64,000 bases of DNA from positions 62,001-126,000 of the forward strand of contig JBBRYI010000002.1 of assembly GCA_038237805.1 (NCBI GenBank). Reading direction: 5' to 3'. Position numbers and translations under genes: made by a program. Numbering within the stretch: position 1 is the first letter of the stretch; the number at the start of each line of letters is the position of its first letter. Below are positions 46,652-54,612 of the stretch, piece by piece. The notes below the pieces were generated by a model. The model saw only the letters and a list, made by a program, of their open reading frames with translations, had not been told where the DNA came from and ran no database searches. Origin of the DNA: JBBQFI01 sp038237805. Its GTDB lineage: Bacteria > Verrucomicrobiota > Verrucomicrobiia > Chthoniobacterales > UBA10450.

Positions 46652-46879
46652 TTAACAACGAACGTAATGTCCGTGGATCCACGCGCGGTGATGGTGACGG
46701 AAGCGCCAATGTCCTGGCACCCAACACCAATGAACGCCGCTCGACCAATAACCGGGGCCACGGTTGTAATACTGCCGGTCGCCGATTTCGATAAATACAC
46801 GGGATGCGCTTGAAACTTGCGGCGTGAATGCGCCCGCAAATAGCAGAACGCCGAGGAAAACGGAGAGTTTTTGTTTCAT
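46652..46879 (-). CDS. Small secreted aromatic/His-rich protein (WxPGHW type)
   Basis: 75 residues. Signal peptide of about 24 residues (MKQKLSVFLGVLLFAGAFTPQVSSA), then a mature part of about 50 residues dense in Trp, Tyr, His and Arg: RGPGYWSSG, WCWVPGHWRFRHHHRAW and HGHYV. This resembles the short YXWxxGxW-type secreted proteins found in many proteobacteria and Verrucomicrobiota, which lack an assigned function. Two cysteines flank the repeat region. It stands alone between the ispG and subtilase-like genes. Confidence 0.65.
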   Translation of the reverse strand: MKQKLSVFLGVLLFAGAFTPQVSSASRVFIEIGDRQYYNRGPGYWSSGVHWCWVPGHWRFRHHHRAWIHGHYVRC

Positions 46880-46945
46880 CGTAATTTTCTACTGATTCGG
46901 ATTAGACGCGCGGCAGGCCGCATGTATTCGGACGAAAGATAGACA

Positions 46946-48712
46946 TTAGGCCGGAACGGGCAGCGCTTGATCGCTCGGCTCAACCCATTTGCCATGTTCG
47001 CGGATCAAATCCTGCAACCGTTCGACCGCCTCAACCTCAGGAATGTTGAACTTCACCGCCGTCTTGCCGACATACAGATTCACTTTCCCCGGCGCGCCGC
47101 CGACGTAACCAAAATCTGCGTCCGCCATTTCGCCGGGACCATTCACGATGCAACCCATGATAGCGATCTTCACCCCCTTCAGGTGCAACGTCGCCGCTTT
47201 GATTCGCGCGGTTGTGGTTTGCAAATTGAAGAGCGTTCTTCCGCACGAGGGACAGGCGACATAATCGGTTTTGAAAATGCGCGTGCCGGCTGCCTGCAAA
47301 ATATTGTAGGAAAGGCGCAGCGCCTGGCCGGGCGCCTCCTCACCTTGCACGAGAATGGCATCGCCGATTCCATCGCAAAGGAGAGAGCCGATATTCGTCG
47401 ATGCAATCAGCAATGTGTGAAGAAAATCCAACTCCTGTTTTGGCTTTCCGAAGATATCCTTGAGCAAGATCGGATGATGCGATTGGAGTTTTGCCGCAAG
47501 TAAGCGAAATGCGCTGATAACCGGCAGGTCGACATCGTCTCTGATAGTCACGAATTGCGCGCGGTCGCTTTCGTTCAAATGGGCAATCGCCGCATCGTCA
47601 CGCGGATCTACTTCTGCGATGTCGCTTTGTTCGTAAATGATCTCGGGTTTGTAGTCGCCCAATTTATCGACCTTGTGCGCGATCTTGTCGTAGTTCGCCT
47701 GCCGAACAACAACGCGCACCAATTCCTCGCCGCCTAACGAAATGCCTTTGCAATCAACGCGGGTTGTCGCACGACGCTGATACGAAAATGGATCGAACGA
47801 AAGTTTTGCCTGCGGACATTTCGAATCAGAATTCGGGATTGTTTCGATCAGCGCCTCCGCCACCGGAATTTCGTGAATGCTGTCTTCCGTCAGCGAAACA
47901 CGAATCGTGTCTCCGATTCCATCAGCTAACAACGATCCGATCCCAATTGCGCTTTTGATGCGCGCGTCCTCGCCTTCGCCGGCTTCGGTCACACCGAGGT
48001 GAATTGGATAATTCCAGTCATCGCCTTCCTCGCGCAGCCGCGCGACGAGCAGTCGATACGCATTGATCATCACTTTGGGATTGCTCGACTTCATCGAAAA
48101 AACGAATGCGTGATAATCGAGATCGCGCGCGATCCGCGCGAACTCGAGCGCGCTTTCCACCATTCCCAGCGGCGTGTCGCCGTAACGATTCATGATGCGG
48201 TCGCTGAGCGATCCGTGATTCGTTCCGATACGCATCGCGATCCCGCGTTCCTTGCATAGCCTAACGAGTGGCGAAAATCGTTCCCGGATCCGAGCAAGCT
48301 CGGCCGCGTACTGTTCATCCGTGTACTCGATGATCTTGAACTTCTTCGAGTCGGCATAATTGCCGGGGTTGATTCGCACTTTATCGACCCACTTCGCCGC
48401 TTCCATTGCGGCTTCCGGTTTGAAATGAATGTCGGCGACGATCGGCACGTCGCAGCCGCGTTCACGCAAACCATGAACAATCTGCTGCAGATTCGCCGAA
48501 TCTTTTACTGTCGGCGCGGTGATGCGCACAATTTCGCAACCGCCCTGCGCAAGTTCGATTGTCTGCGCGATGGAAGCTTCTGTGTCCATCGTGTCGCATG
48601 TAATCATCGACTGCACACGGGTCGGATTCGCGCCGCCGACGCCGACGTTGCCGATCATCACTTCTCGCGTAACGCGGCGCTGATAGCTGAATGAATCGTC
48701 GCAGTAATTCAC
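46946..48712 (-). CDS. ispG: 4-hydroxy-3-methylbut-2-enyl diphosphate synthase, long form
   Basis: 588 residues if translation starts at the GTG at 48712 (NYCDDSFSYQRR follows); a TTG at 48751 would add 13. Sequence blocks REVMIGNVGVGGANPTRVQSM, IVADIHFKPEAAMEAAKWVDKVRINPGNY and RIGTNHGSLSDRIMNRYGDTPLGMVES mark the TIM barrel. The C-terminal ACPSCGRTLFNLQ and MGCIVNGPGEMADADFGYVGG give the three cluster cysteines. It converts MEcPP to HMBPP in the MEP pathway. The length and the central domain between barrel and Fe-S domain match the plant/Chlamydia type rather than the roughly 370-residue E. coli type. Fourth gene of the cdsA-dxr-rseP-ispG operon. Confidence 0.93.
   Translation of the reverse strand: MNYCDDSFSYQRRVTREVMIGNVGVGGANPTRVQSMITCDTMDTEASIAQTIELAQGGCEIVRITAPTVKDSANLQQIVHGLRERGCDVPIVADIHFKPEAAMEAAKWVDKVRINPGNYADSKKFKIIEYTDEQYAAELARIRERFSPLVRLCKERGIAMRIGTNHGSLSDRIMNRYGDTPLGMVESALEFARIARDLDYHAFVFSMKSSNPKVMINAYRLLVARLREEGDDWNYPIHLGVTEAGEGEDARIKSAIGIGSLLADGIGDTIRVSLTEDSIHEIPVAEALIETIPNSDSKCPQAKLSFDPFSYQRRATTRVDCKGISLGGEELVRVVVRQANYDKIAHKVDKLGDYKPEIIYEQSDIAEVDPRDDAAIAHLNESDRAQFVTIRDDVDLPVISAFRLLAAKLQSHHPILLKDIFGKPKQELDFLHTLLIASTNIGSLLCDGIGDAILVQGEEAPGQALRLSYNILQAAGTRIFKTDYVACPSCGRTLFNLQTTTARIKAATLHLKGVKIAIMGCIVNGPGEMADADFGYVGGAPGKVNLYVGKTAVKFNIPEVEAVERLQDLIREHGKWVEPSDQALPVPA
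47732..47741 (-). repeat. Recurrent motif, TTCGTTAGGC
   Basis: In ispG, same direction, Ser-Leu-Gly. Confidence 0.75.
48259..48268 (-). repeat. Recurrent motif, CTCGTTAGGC
   Basis: In ispG, same direction, Leu-Val-Arg. Confidence 0.8.
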
Positions 48713-48790
48713 GGTTATAGATTGGCAAAGGCCGTCATCATCAGCCAGCAAGATAAAATTTGCGCGGCACTGCGCAACGAGGACGATTGA

Positions 48791-50209
48791 TCAGCGTCCG
48801 GGAGTCGCTGTCGCCGATGGTTGTGGGGCGCGCTTTTCCTGTTTGGAACCGCCGAGCAAATCTCCCAGATCGAAGAAGCTCACATACGCGATGTAGCCGA
48901 TGATCAACGCTGCGCATCCGGTCTGAATGATTTCGAGCACACGCATGTTCACCGGTTTGCGGCGCACTGATTCGATCAGCGCAAGCACGATGTGTCCGCC
49001 ATCGAGCACGGGAATCGGGAGCATGTTCAGAATCGCGAGGTTTACATTCAGGATAACGCTAAACCAAAGCGCGAGTTGCCATCCGCGCTCGTTCCCGAAG
49101 AGCGTGTAATAAATGTGACCGATACCAACGGGCCCGCTCATGTGTTGAAATTTCACATCCGACTTCGGCGACGCGACCGCGCCCAGCGTTTCCAATGTGC
49201 TCGTGATGCTTTTGTAAACCTGCTCGATCGGATTTGGATGTGCGATCGAAATACGACCGCTCACGTCCCAGCCGATGCCAATGCGCAATTTCATCTCACC
49301 TTCTGTCGGCAACAACGTCGGCTTGATTTTGGCGGTAAGAACCTTGTCGCCGCGTTGCACCTCAAGCGTGAGCGGTTCTTTGGGATGTTTATCGATGTAA
49401 TCGGCAACGGCCGCCGGACTGTAGATTGGATTGCCGTTTAACCGCGTGACGACATCGCCCGGCTGCAATCCAGCCATCGCGGCAGGCGTGTTTGGTTCGA
49501 CTTTCTCGATCAGCGGCGTCTCCGCCGGAAGGATCAACAGTTGCCGTACACTCTTGCGCCGCCAACCGCGCGTTTCGGCTTTGTAAGGTTCCACCCAAAC
49601 GGTTCGCACTTCGCCATTGCGCTCAAACTTAATCGGAATTTTGTCGCCTTCGCTGCGCACGACGCTCCAAGTCACGCTGTCGTTCATCCCGAGAAAACGC
49701 TTCACCGGATTGCCGTCGACTTCGAGAATCTTATCTCCCGGTTGCAATCCAACTTTTGCCGCAGGCGAATCAGCCATGACATAGCCAATCGTCGTTGTTG
49801 TATCGGATTCGCCGACTGGATATCCGACAACCCAGACGAGACAGGCAAAGGTCAACGCCAGGAGTAAACTAAAAAGCGGACCGGCCGCGGCGACGATGAT
49901 TTTATCGAGCGCGCTCACCGGCGGCAGCTTTTCCCGTTCGATGTCCGCTTTGCCCTCGATGATATCCATCGGCGCCAATTGTGGCAACGCGACGAAACCG
50001 CCGAAAGGCAAGGAGCCTAACGAGTATTGAACGCCGTTGATTGTTTTCTTCCAGAGCGGTTTGCCGAACCAGACGCCAAACTTCTCGATGTAAAGCCCGC
50101 GCCAGCGCGCCGCGAGAAAATGACCGAGCTCATGCACAATGATGAGCAGATTGAAAAGGACGACGACTTCGAGAACGACCAGCGCGATGCGAGCGATGTG
50201 CACAATCAT
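48791..50209 (-). CDS. rseP: Site-2 zinc metalloprotease RseP
   Basis: 472 residues. The active-site HELGHF occurs in the first membrane helix (IIVHELGHFLAARW) and the third zinc ligand in NMLPIPVLDGGHIV near the C-terminus. Two PDZ domains lie between (ADSPAAKVGLQPGDKILEVDG and PNTPAAMAGLQPGDVVTRLNG), as in E. coli RseP. It cleaves membrane-embedded anti-sigma factors and signal-peptide remnants. A Pro/Ala-rich tail ends the protein. Starts 12 bases after dxr, on the same strand. Confidence 0.94.
   Translation of the reverse strand: MIVHIARIALVVLEVVVLFNLLIIVHELGHFLAARWRGLYIEKFGVWFGKPLWKKTINGVQYSLGSLPFGGFVALPQLAPMDIIEGKADIEREKLPPVSALDKIIVAAAGPLFSLLLALTFACLVWVVGYPVGESDTTTTIGYVMADSPAAKVGLQPGDKILEVDGNPVKRFLGMNDSVTWSVVRSEGDKIPIKFERNGEVRTVWVEPYKAETRGWRRKSVRQLLILPAETPLIEKVEPNTPAAMAGLQPGDVVTRLNGNPIYSPAAVADYIDKHPKEPLTLEVQRGDKVLTAKIKPTLLPTEGEMKLRIGIGWDVSGRISIAHPNPIEQVYKSITSTLETLGAVASPKSDVKFQHMSGPVGIGHIYYTLFGNERGWQLALWFSVILNVNLAILNMLPIPVLDGGHIVLALIESVRRKPVNMRVLEIIQTGCAALIIGYIAYVSFFDLGDLLGGSKQEKRAPQPSATATPGR
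50015..50024 (-). repeat. Recurrent motif, CTCGTTAGGC
   Basis: In rseP, same direction, Ser-Leu-Gly. Confidence 0.8.
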
Positions 50210-50221
50210 GATAGCAGAATC

Positions 50222-51373
50222 TCAGTCCCCGATGCTGCGTCGTGCGTCCTCGCGCGCCCATTGATCGGCGGCCAATATCTCATCGAGATCGGGTTGCGCA
50301 ACGACGCGGTGGCGATTCATCACTTGGTCTACCAATTGCCAGATCTGCGGAAATTTCATACGACGATCTAGAAATGCTGAGACTGCAACTTCATTGGCGG
50401 CGTTCAAAACAGCAGGGAGAGTGCCGCCCGCTTCACCGGCGCGCCGTGCGAGATTGAGCGCGGGAAAATCGTCATAACGCGGGGCGGCAAACTCGAGTTT
50501 GCTCAGTTTACCAAAGTCGAGCGGCGGCAATGTATTCGGCACACGGTTTGGCCACGTGACGGCATACTGAATTGGAAAACACATGTCCGAGTGCGAGAGC
50601 TGGGCGAGCACGGAACCGTCCGTAAATTCTACCATCGAATGCACAATGCTCTGCGGATGGATCACGACTTCGACGTGTTCCATTTCCACGCCGAATAGCC
50701 AATGCGCTTCGATCATTTCCAAGCCCTTGTTAAAGAGCGTGGCGGAATCAATCGTGATCTTTGGCCCCATGTTCCATGTTGGATGTTTCAGCGCCTGCTC
50801 CGGAGTAATATTAGCGAACTGCTCGTTAGGCAATTCCCGAAATGGACCACCCGACGCCGTTAAAATAATTCGACGAACTTCCGCATCTTTCCCGTCGAGA
50901 CATTGGAAGATGGCGTTGTGCTCGCTGTCGACCGGCAAAACGTGGACGCCTTTTGTATGGGCCTCGCGCATAACGATCGCGCCGGCCATGACGAGAATTT
51001 CTTTGCTCGCCACCGCCAGATCTTTTCCAGCTTTGATCGCAGCCAGAGCCGGCCGCAAACCGCCGGTCCCGACGATTGCGACCAATGTCATCTCCGCTTC
51101 TGAAAGAGATGCGATCTCGGAAAGCCCTTCTTCACCGGCAAAAATTTCCGGAGCGTAATTTAAGTTTGCGCGCAACTCCGCGAGCTTTGACTCGTCAACC
51201 AGACAAACTGCACGAGGTCTGACGGCGTTCGCTTGCAGCGCGAGCTTCTTTGCGTTGCTGTTCGCGGCAAGACCGACAATCTCCATCCGTTCCGGGATAT
51301 CCTGCGCGACCTTCAACGCGCTCTCACCGATCGATCCCGTCGCGCCCAGCACAACGACGCGTTTGCGTTTCAT
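50222..51373 (-). CDS. dxr: 1-deoxy-D-xylulose 5-phosphate reductoisomerase
   Basis: 383 residues, full family length. VVVLGATGSIGESALKV is the NADPH-binding start; ASKEILVMAGAIVM, PVDSEHNAIFQCL and SASGGPF-type residues (LTASGGPFREL) form the metal and substrate site, and IDSATLFNKGLEMIEAHWLF follows. It makes MEP from DXP, the first committed step of the pathway that IspG, encoded two genes downstream, continues. Confidence 0.97.
   Translation of the reverse strand: MKRKRVVVLGATGSIGESALKVAQDIPERMEIVGLAANSNAKKLALQANAVRPRAVCLVDESKLAELRANLNYAPEIFAGEEGLSEIASLSEAEMTLVAIVGTGGLRPALAAIKAGKDLAVASKEILVMAGAIVMREAHTKGVHVLPVDSEHNAIFQCLDGKDAEVRRIILTASGGPFRELPNEQFANITPEQALKHPTWNMGPKITIDSATLFNKGLEMIEAHWLFGVEMEHVEVVIHPQSIVHSMVEFTDGSVLAQLSHSDMCFPIQYAVTWPNRVPNTLPPLDFGKLSKLEFAAPRYDDFPALNLARRAGEAGGTLPAVLNAANEVAVSAFLDRRMKFPQIWQLVDQVMNRHRVVAQPDLDEILAADQWAREDARRSIGD
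50822..50831 (+). repeat. Recurrent motif, CTCGTTAGGC
   Basis: In dxr, opposite direction, Pro-Asn-Glu. Confidence 0.8.
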
Positions 51374-51399
51374 CTAATACCAATCGTTGCTGCCCTACC

Positions 51400-52314
51400 T
51401 TATGGAACGCGAATTACCAATCGCAGATAAAAAAACAAGAGCGGAGCGGTGAAGAGCAAACTGTCGATCAAATCGAGCGAGCCGCCAATTCCGGGCAACA
51501 TGTTTCCGGAATCTTTCACGCCGGTGCTACGTTTTATAATGGATTCCGCGAGATCGCCAATGACAGCGGCAAACCCGAGCAGAAGGCCAAGCACAATCGC
51601 ATGCGTCCAGTTCAAGACCGATAGATGCCCGGGCATGAGACGGAACAAACCCACGCTGGCCAAGAGCGAGAACGCGAGCGCACCAAAAAATCCTTCCCAC
51701 GTTTTTTTCGGACTGATGTGGGGGATCAGTTGATGTCGCCCAATTACGCTACCGGTAAGGTACGCGCCCATGTCGCTGAATTTCGTAACCGCGATGAGAT
51801 AAAGGCAGTAAAACTGTCCCGTCACGACGCCGCTTGGGGAGCGCGGCATCACATAAACAATTTTCATGATGAAATTGAAGAGCCAAAGCACGTAAAGCAG
51901 ACCGAAAAGCGTGTAGGCCATCGTCTGCAACGGCGCGTCATCGCGCAAACTGTCGAACATTTGCCGCGTGAAAACCGTGAGCAAAAAGAAGAGCAACACC
52001 GCCACTTCAAAATCGTAGGAACGCGCCGGGCCGACGCGCGAAAAATAATAAAAGCTGCCGGCGAGCATGACGGCGCCACAGATCATCGCTGTGAGCTTGA
52101 AATTCGGCAGCCCTTTGTGATCGAGCATGCCGTAGAATTCCCAGAGCGCGATCAACCCTACGATGCTAATCAACGCAAAAAACGCCAGCTCGTACCCGGA
52201 AAAACAAATGAGGAGCGCGACCGTCCAAAGCGTGACAGTGCTCGCAAATCGCAGAATAAAAACGGAGCGCCTTGTCGCCGGCTTTGCATCGGCGCGCTCA
52301 ACCCTCACAGACAT
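51400..52314 (-). CDS. cdsA: Phosphatidate cytidylyltransferase
   Basis: 304 residues, about eight membrane helices. HISPKKTWEGFFGALAFSLLASVG and the C-terminal signature GDLAESIIKRSTGVKDSGNMLPGIGGSLDLIDSLLFTAP (S-x-x-K-R-x4-K-D-x5-P-G-H-G-G-x3-R-x-D, with small substitutions) identify CdsA, which makes CDP-diacylglycerol for phospholipid synthesis. First gene of the cdsA-dxr-rseP-ispG operon; a uppS gene often precedes it but is not here. Divergent from tdh. Confidence 0.93.
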   Translation of the reverse strand: MSVRVERADAKPATRRSVFILRFASTVTLWTVALLICFSGYELAFFALISIVGLIALWEFYGMLDHKGLPNFKLTAMICGAVMLAGSFYYFSRVGPARSYDFEVAVLLFFLLTVFTRQMFDSLRDDAPLQTMAYTLFGLLYVLWLFNFIMKIVYVMPRSPSGVVTGQFYCLYLIAVTKFSDMGAYLTGSVIGRHQLIPHISPKKTWEGFFGALAFSLLASVGLFRLMPGHLSVLNWTHAIVLGLLLGFAAVIGDLAESIIKRSTGVKDSGNMLPGIGGSLDLIDSLLFTAPLLFFYLRLVIRVP

Positions 52315-52435
52315 GGCCTTGCATCATCTCGATGAAATGCACTTTGTCCACAAATTACAGACCATGAAATGACAACTACTTTTCCTGCTTTCCTGCGTTC
52401 CTGATTCGCCTAACTTTCTCATCGTGCAGAAAACC

Positions 52436-53470
52436 ATGCAGGCAATCGTGAAGCGGAAGGCAGAACCTGGGCTCTGGCTCGAGGAAGTCCCGATTCCCGA
52501 AGTCGGCAGCGACGACGTCCTTATTCGCATCCTGAAAACGTCGGTCTGCGGAACGGACGTACATATATATAACTGGGACGCCTGGTCGCAGAAGACGATC
52601 CCCGTGCCGATGGTGATCGGTCACGAATTTGTCGGGATCATCGATCGCGTCGGCGATCGCGTGCGGGGTTTCGCGCCCGGCGATCTGGTTACGGGAGAAG
52701 GTCACATCGTTTGCGGCCATTGCCGGAATTGTCTCGCCGGACGCCGCCATCTTTGTCCGAACACGCAAGGTGTCGGCGTAAATCGCCAGGGCGCATTCGC
52801 GGAATACCTGTCCATTCCGACATCGAACGTCTGGCACGCCGATCCCAACATTCCGCTCGATGTTCTTTCGTGCTTTGACCCGTTAGGCAATGCGGTTCAT
52901 ACCGCACTTTCCTTCGATATCATCGGCGAAGACGTTGTCATCACTGGCGCCGGACCGATCGGTTGCATGGCGGTCGCGATTTGCCGGCACGCCGGCGCGC
53001 GCAACGTCGTCATTACCGACATCAATCCCTATCGCCTCGATCTTGCGAAAAAAATGGCCCCGAATGTTTTCGCGGTTGACGTGCGCAGCGATTCGTTAGG
53101 CGACGCGATGAAGCAACTTGGTATGAAAGAAGGGTTCGACGTTGCGCTCGAAATGTCGGGCAGTCCAAAAGCAATGACTGATTTGTTGCCCGCGATGTTT
53201 CACGGCGGGAAGATTGCGCTCCTTGGCATCATGCCCGCCAGCGCCGCGATCGATTGGAACATCGTTGTTTTCAGCGCGCTCACGATCAAAGGAATTTACG
53301 GACGCGAGATGTATGAGACGTGGTATAAAATGACCGCCATGATCCAAAGCGGTCTCGATATTTCACCCGTCATCACGCATCGCTTTCCCTACGCCCGGTT
53401 CAAAGAGGCAATCGAACTGATGAAATCGGGCAATTCCGGGAAGATCGTGCTCGATTGGAGTAAGTCCTAG
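52436..53470 (+). CDS. tdh: L-threonine 3-dehydrogenase
   Basis: 344 residues from the ATG at 52436 (MQAIVKRK, the usual Tdh start; a GTG four codons upstream is possible). Catalytic zinc ligands in TSVCGTDVH and IGHEFVG, the structural zinc loop CGHCRNCLAGRRHLC and the Rossmann motif VITGAGPIGCMAVAI are intact. The C-terminal GKIALLGIMP and GIYGREMYETWYKM are Tdh-specific. It oxidises threonine to 2-amino-3-ketobutyrate with NAD. The next enzyme, Kbl, lies 8 kb downstream on the same strand instead of adjacent. Confidence 0.96.
   Translation: MQAIVKRKAEPGLWLEEVPIPEVGSDDVLIRILKTSVCGTDVHIYNWDAWSQKTIPVPMVIGHEFVGIIDRVGDRVRGFAPGDLVTGEGHIVCGHCRNCLAGRRHLCPNTQGVGVNRQGAFAEYLSIPTSNVWHADPNIPLDVLSCFDPLGNAVHTALSFDIIGEDVVITGAGPIGCMAVAICRHAGARNVVITDINPYRLDLAKKMAPNVFAVDVRSDSLGDAMKQLGMKEGFDVALEMSGSPKAMTDLLPAMFHGGKIALLGIMPASAAIDWNIVVFSALTIKGIYGREMYETWYKMTAMIQSGLDISPVITHRFPYARFKEAIELMKSGNSGKIVLDWSKS
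53092..53101 (+). repeat. Recurrent motif, TTCGTTAGGC
   Basis: In tdh, Ser-Leu-Gly; a 9/10 match lies at 52879 in the same gene. Confidence 0.75.
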
Positions 53471-53523
53471 CGCCCTTATCAGGCTCGACTTTTTTCGCGA
53501 TTTTTCAGTTAATCGTCGTCCCC

Positions 53524-54612
53524 ATGGAGGGTCGTCAAAAAGAAGAGATCGAAGACAGCGTCGTTTTCACGAGCGGGAACGAGTCATTTACCGTGCGCGA
53601 GCTAATTGATTTTGCGAGCTTTCGCGGCGAACTCGAACCGGTTTGGAAGGAGCTTCTTCGGATTGTGGCCGCGGAAGAAAAGGCCGACGAAGAGGAATTG
53701 GAGATGGATGATTCCGCGATCGACCAGGCCGCAGAGACATTTCGTTACGAGCACGACCTGATCACGGCGGAAGAAACCGAACAGTGGTTGGATGAACGCG
53801 GTTTAACGTTGAACGATTTCAGCGAGTATTTCGTACGGCACTATTGGGGCGACGCGCTGGATGATACGGAACCCGCGGCAGTCGATTACGCTTCCGCGCC
53901 TAACGAGTTGCGCGAATTGCTTGTCGTCGAGCTGATTCTATCCGGCGAACTCGACCGCATCGCAAAGCGCTTGAGCTGGCGCGTCGCCGGCAGTCGCGAG
54001 CCGGGAAGGAACGGCCTTGATCCGGAGGTCGTGACTGCAGAAGAGAAACGTCTCTTAGAACGAACCGGCTTCGATGAAAATCACCTGACGGCCTGGCTTC
54101 AGGCGATGAATCGCGATCACAAGTGGTTCTCTAATGCGCTCGAGATCGAAGCGCTTTATCGGCAAAGGTCCGAAGCACTTTTGAATAAACAGGCGTGCGA
54201 ACACGAGGTCGCCGCGCTGCGCCTGCCCTTGACCAGGTTTGAACTTGAGACCGTGGAATTGGATTCGCTCGATGCCGCGCGCGAAGCGCTGCTTTGCGTT
54301 CGCGATGATGGCATGTCGATGGAGGAAGTGGCAACGGAAGGCCGATATCCTTACCGGCGCGCGGAGTTATTGCTCGAAGATCTGCCCGAAGATCTGCAGC
54401 AAAAATTTCTCAGCGTCTCGAGCGGAGAGATTCTGGAACCGATTGCGCGCGGCGAAGGTTTTTACATTTGCCGCGTGATCGAAAAAGCGGAACCGAAAGC
54501 GGATGACGACGCCGTGCGCGCGCGGGCGGAGCGCAGTATTCTCGAACGTCATTTTTCCGAGCTGACCACAAAACACATTCAGTGGCGAACGCTTCCGAAT
54601 TCCGCGCAATGA
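53524..54612 (+). CDS. Parvulin/SurA-like protein of the microprotein export locus
   Basis: 362 residues, very acidic, with no signal peptide. The N-terminal half is helical (FTVRELIDFASFRGELEPVW; FRYEHDLITAEETEQWLDERGLTLNDFSEYF), similar to SurA or trigger-factor chaperone helices. The region from about 235 (FELETVELDSLDAAREALLC, then DGMSMEEVATEGRYPY and SSGEILEPIARGEGFYICRV) follows the layout of a degenerate PpiC/parvulin domain. I infer a cytoplasmic chaperone that presents peptides to the transporter encoded next, whose ATG overlaps this stop. A similar PpiC-like protein accompanies some peptide export loci. Not certain as a family call. Confidence 0.6.
   Translation: MEGRQKEEIEDSVVFTSGNESFTVRELIDFASFRGELEPVWKELLRIVAAEEKADEEELEMDDSAIDQAAETFRYEHDLITAEETEQWLDERGLTLNDFSEYFVRHYWGDALDDTEPAAVDYASAPNELRELLVVELILSGELDRIAKRLSWRVAGSREPGRNGLDPEVVTAEEKRLLERTGFDENHLTAWLQAMNRDHKWFSNALEIEALYRQRSEALLNKQACEHEVAALRLPLTRFELETVELDSLDAAREALLCVRDDGMSMEEVATEGRYPYRRAELLLEDLPEDLQQKFLSVSSGEILEPIARGEGFYICRVIEKAEPKADDDAVRARAERSILERHFSELTTKHIQWRTLPNSAQ
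53898..53907 (-). repeat. Recurrent motif, CTCGTTAGGC
   Basis: In the parvulin-like gene, opposite direction, Pro-Asn-Glu. Confidence 0.8.
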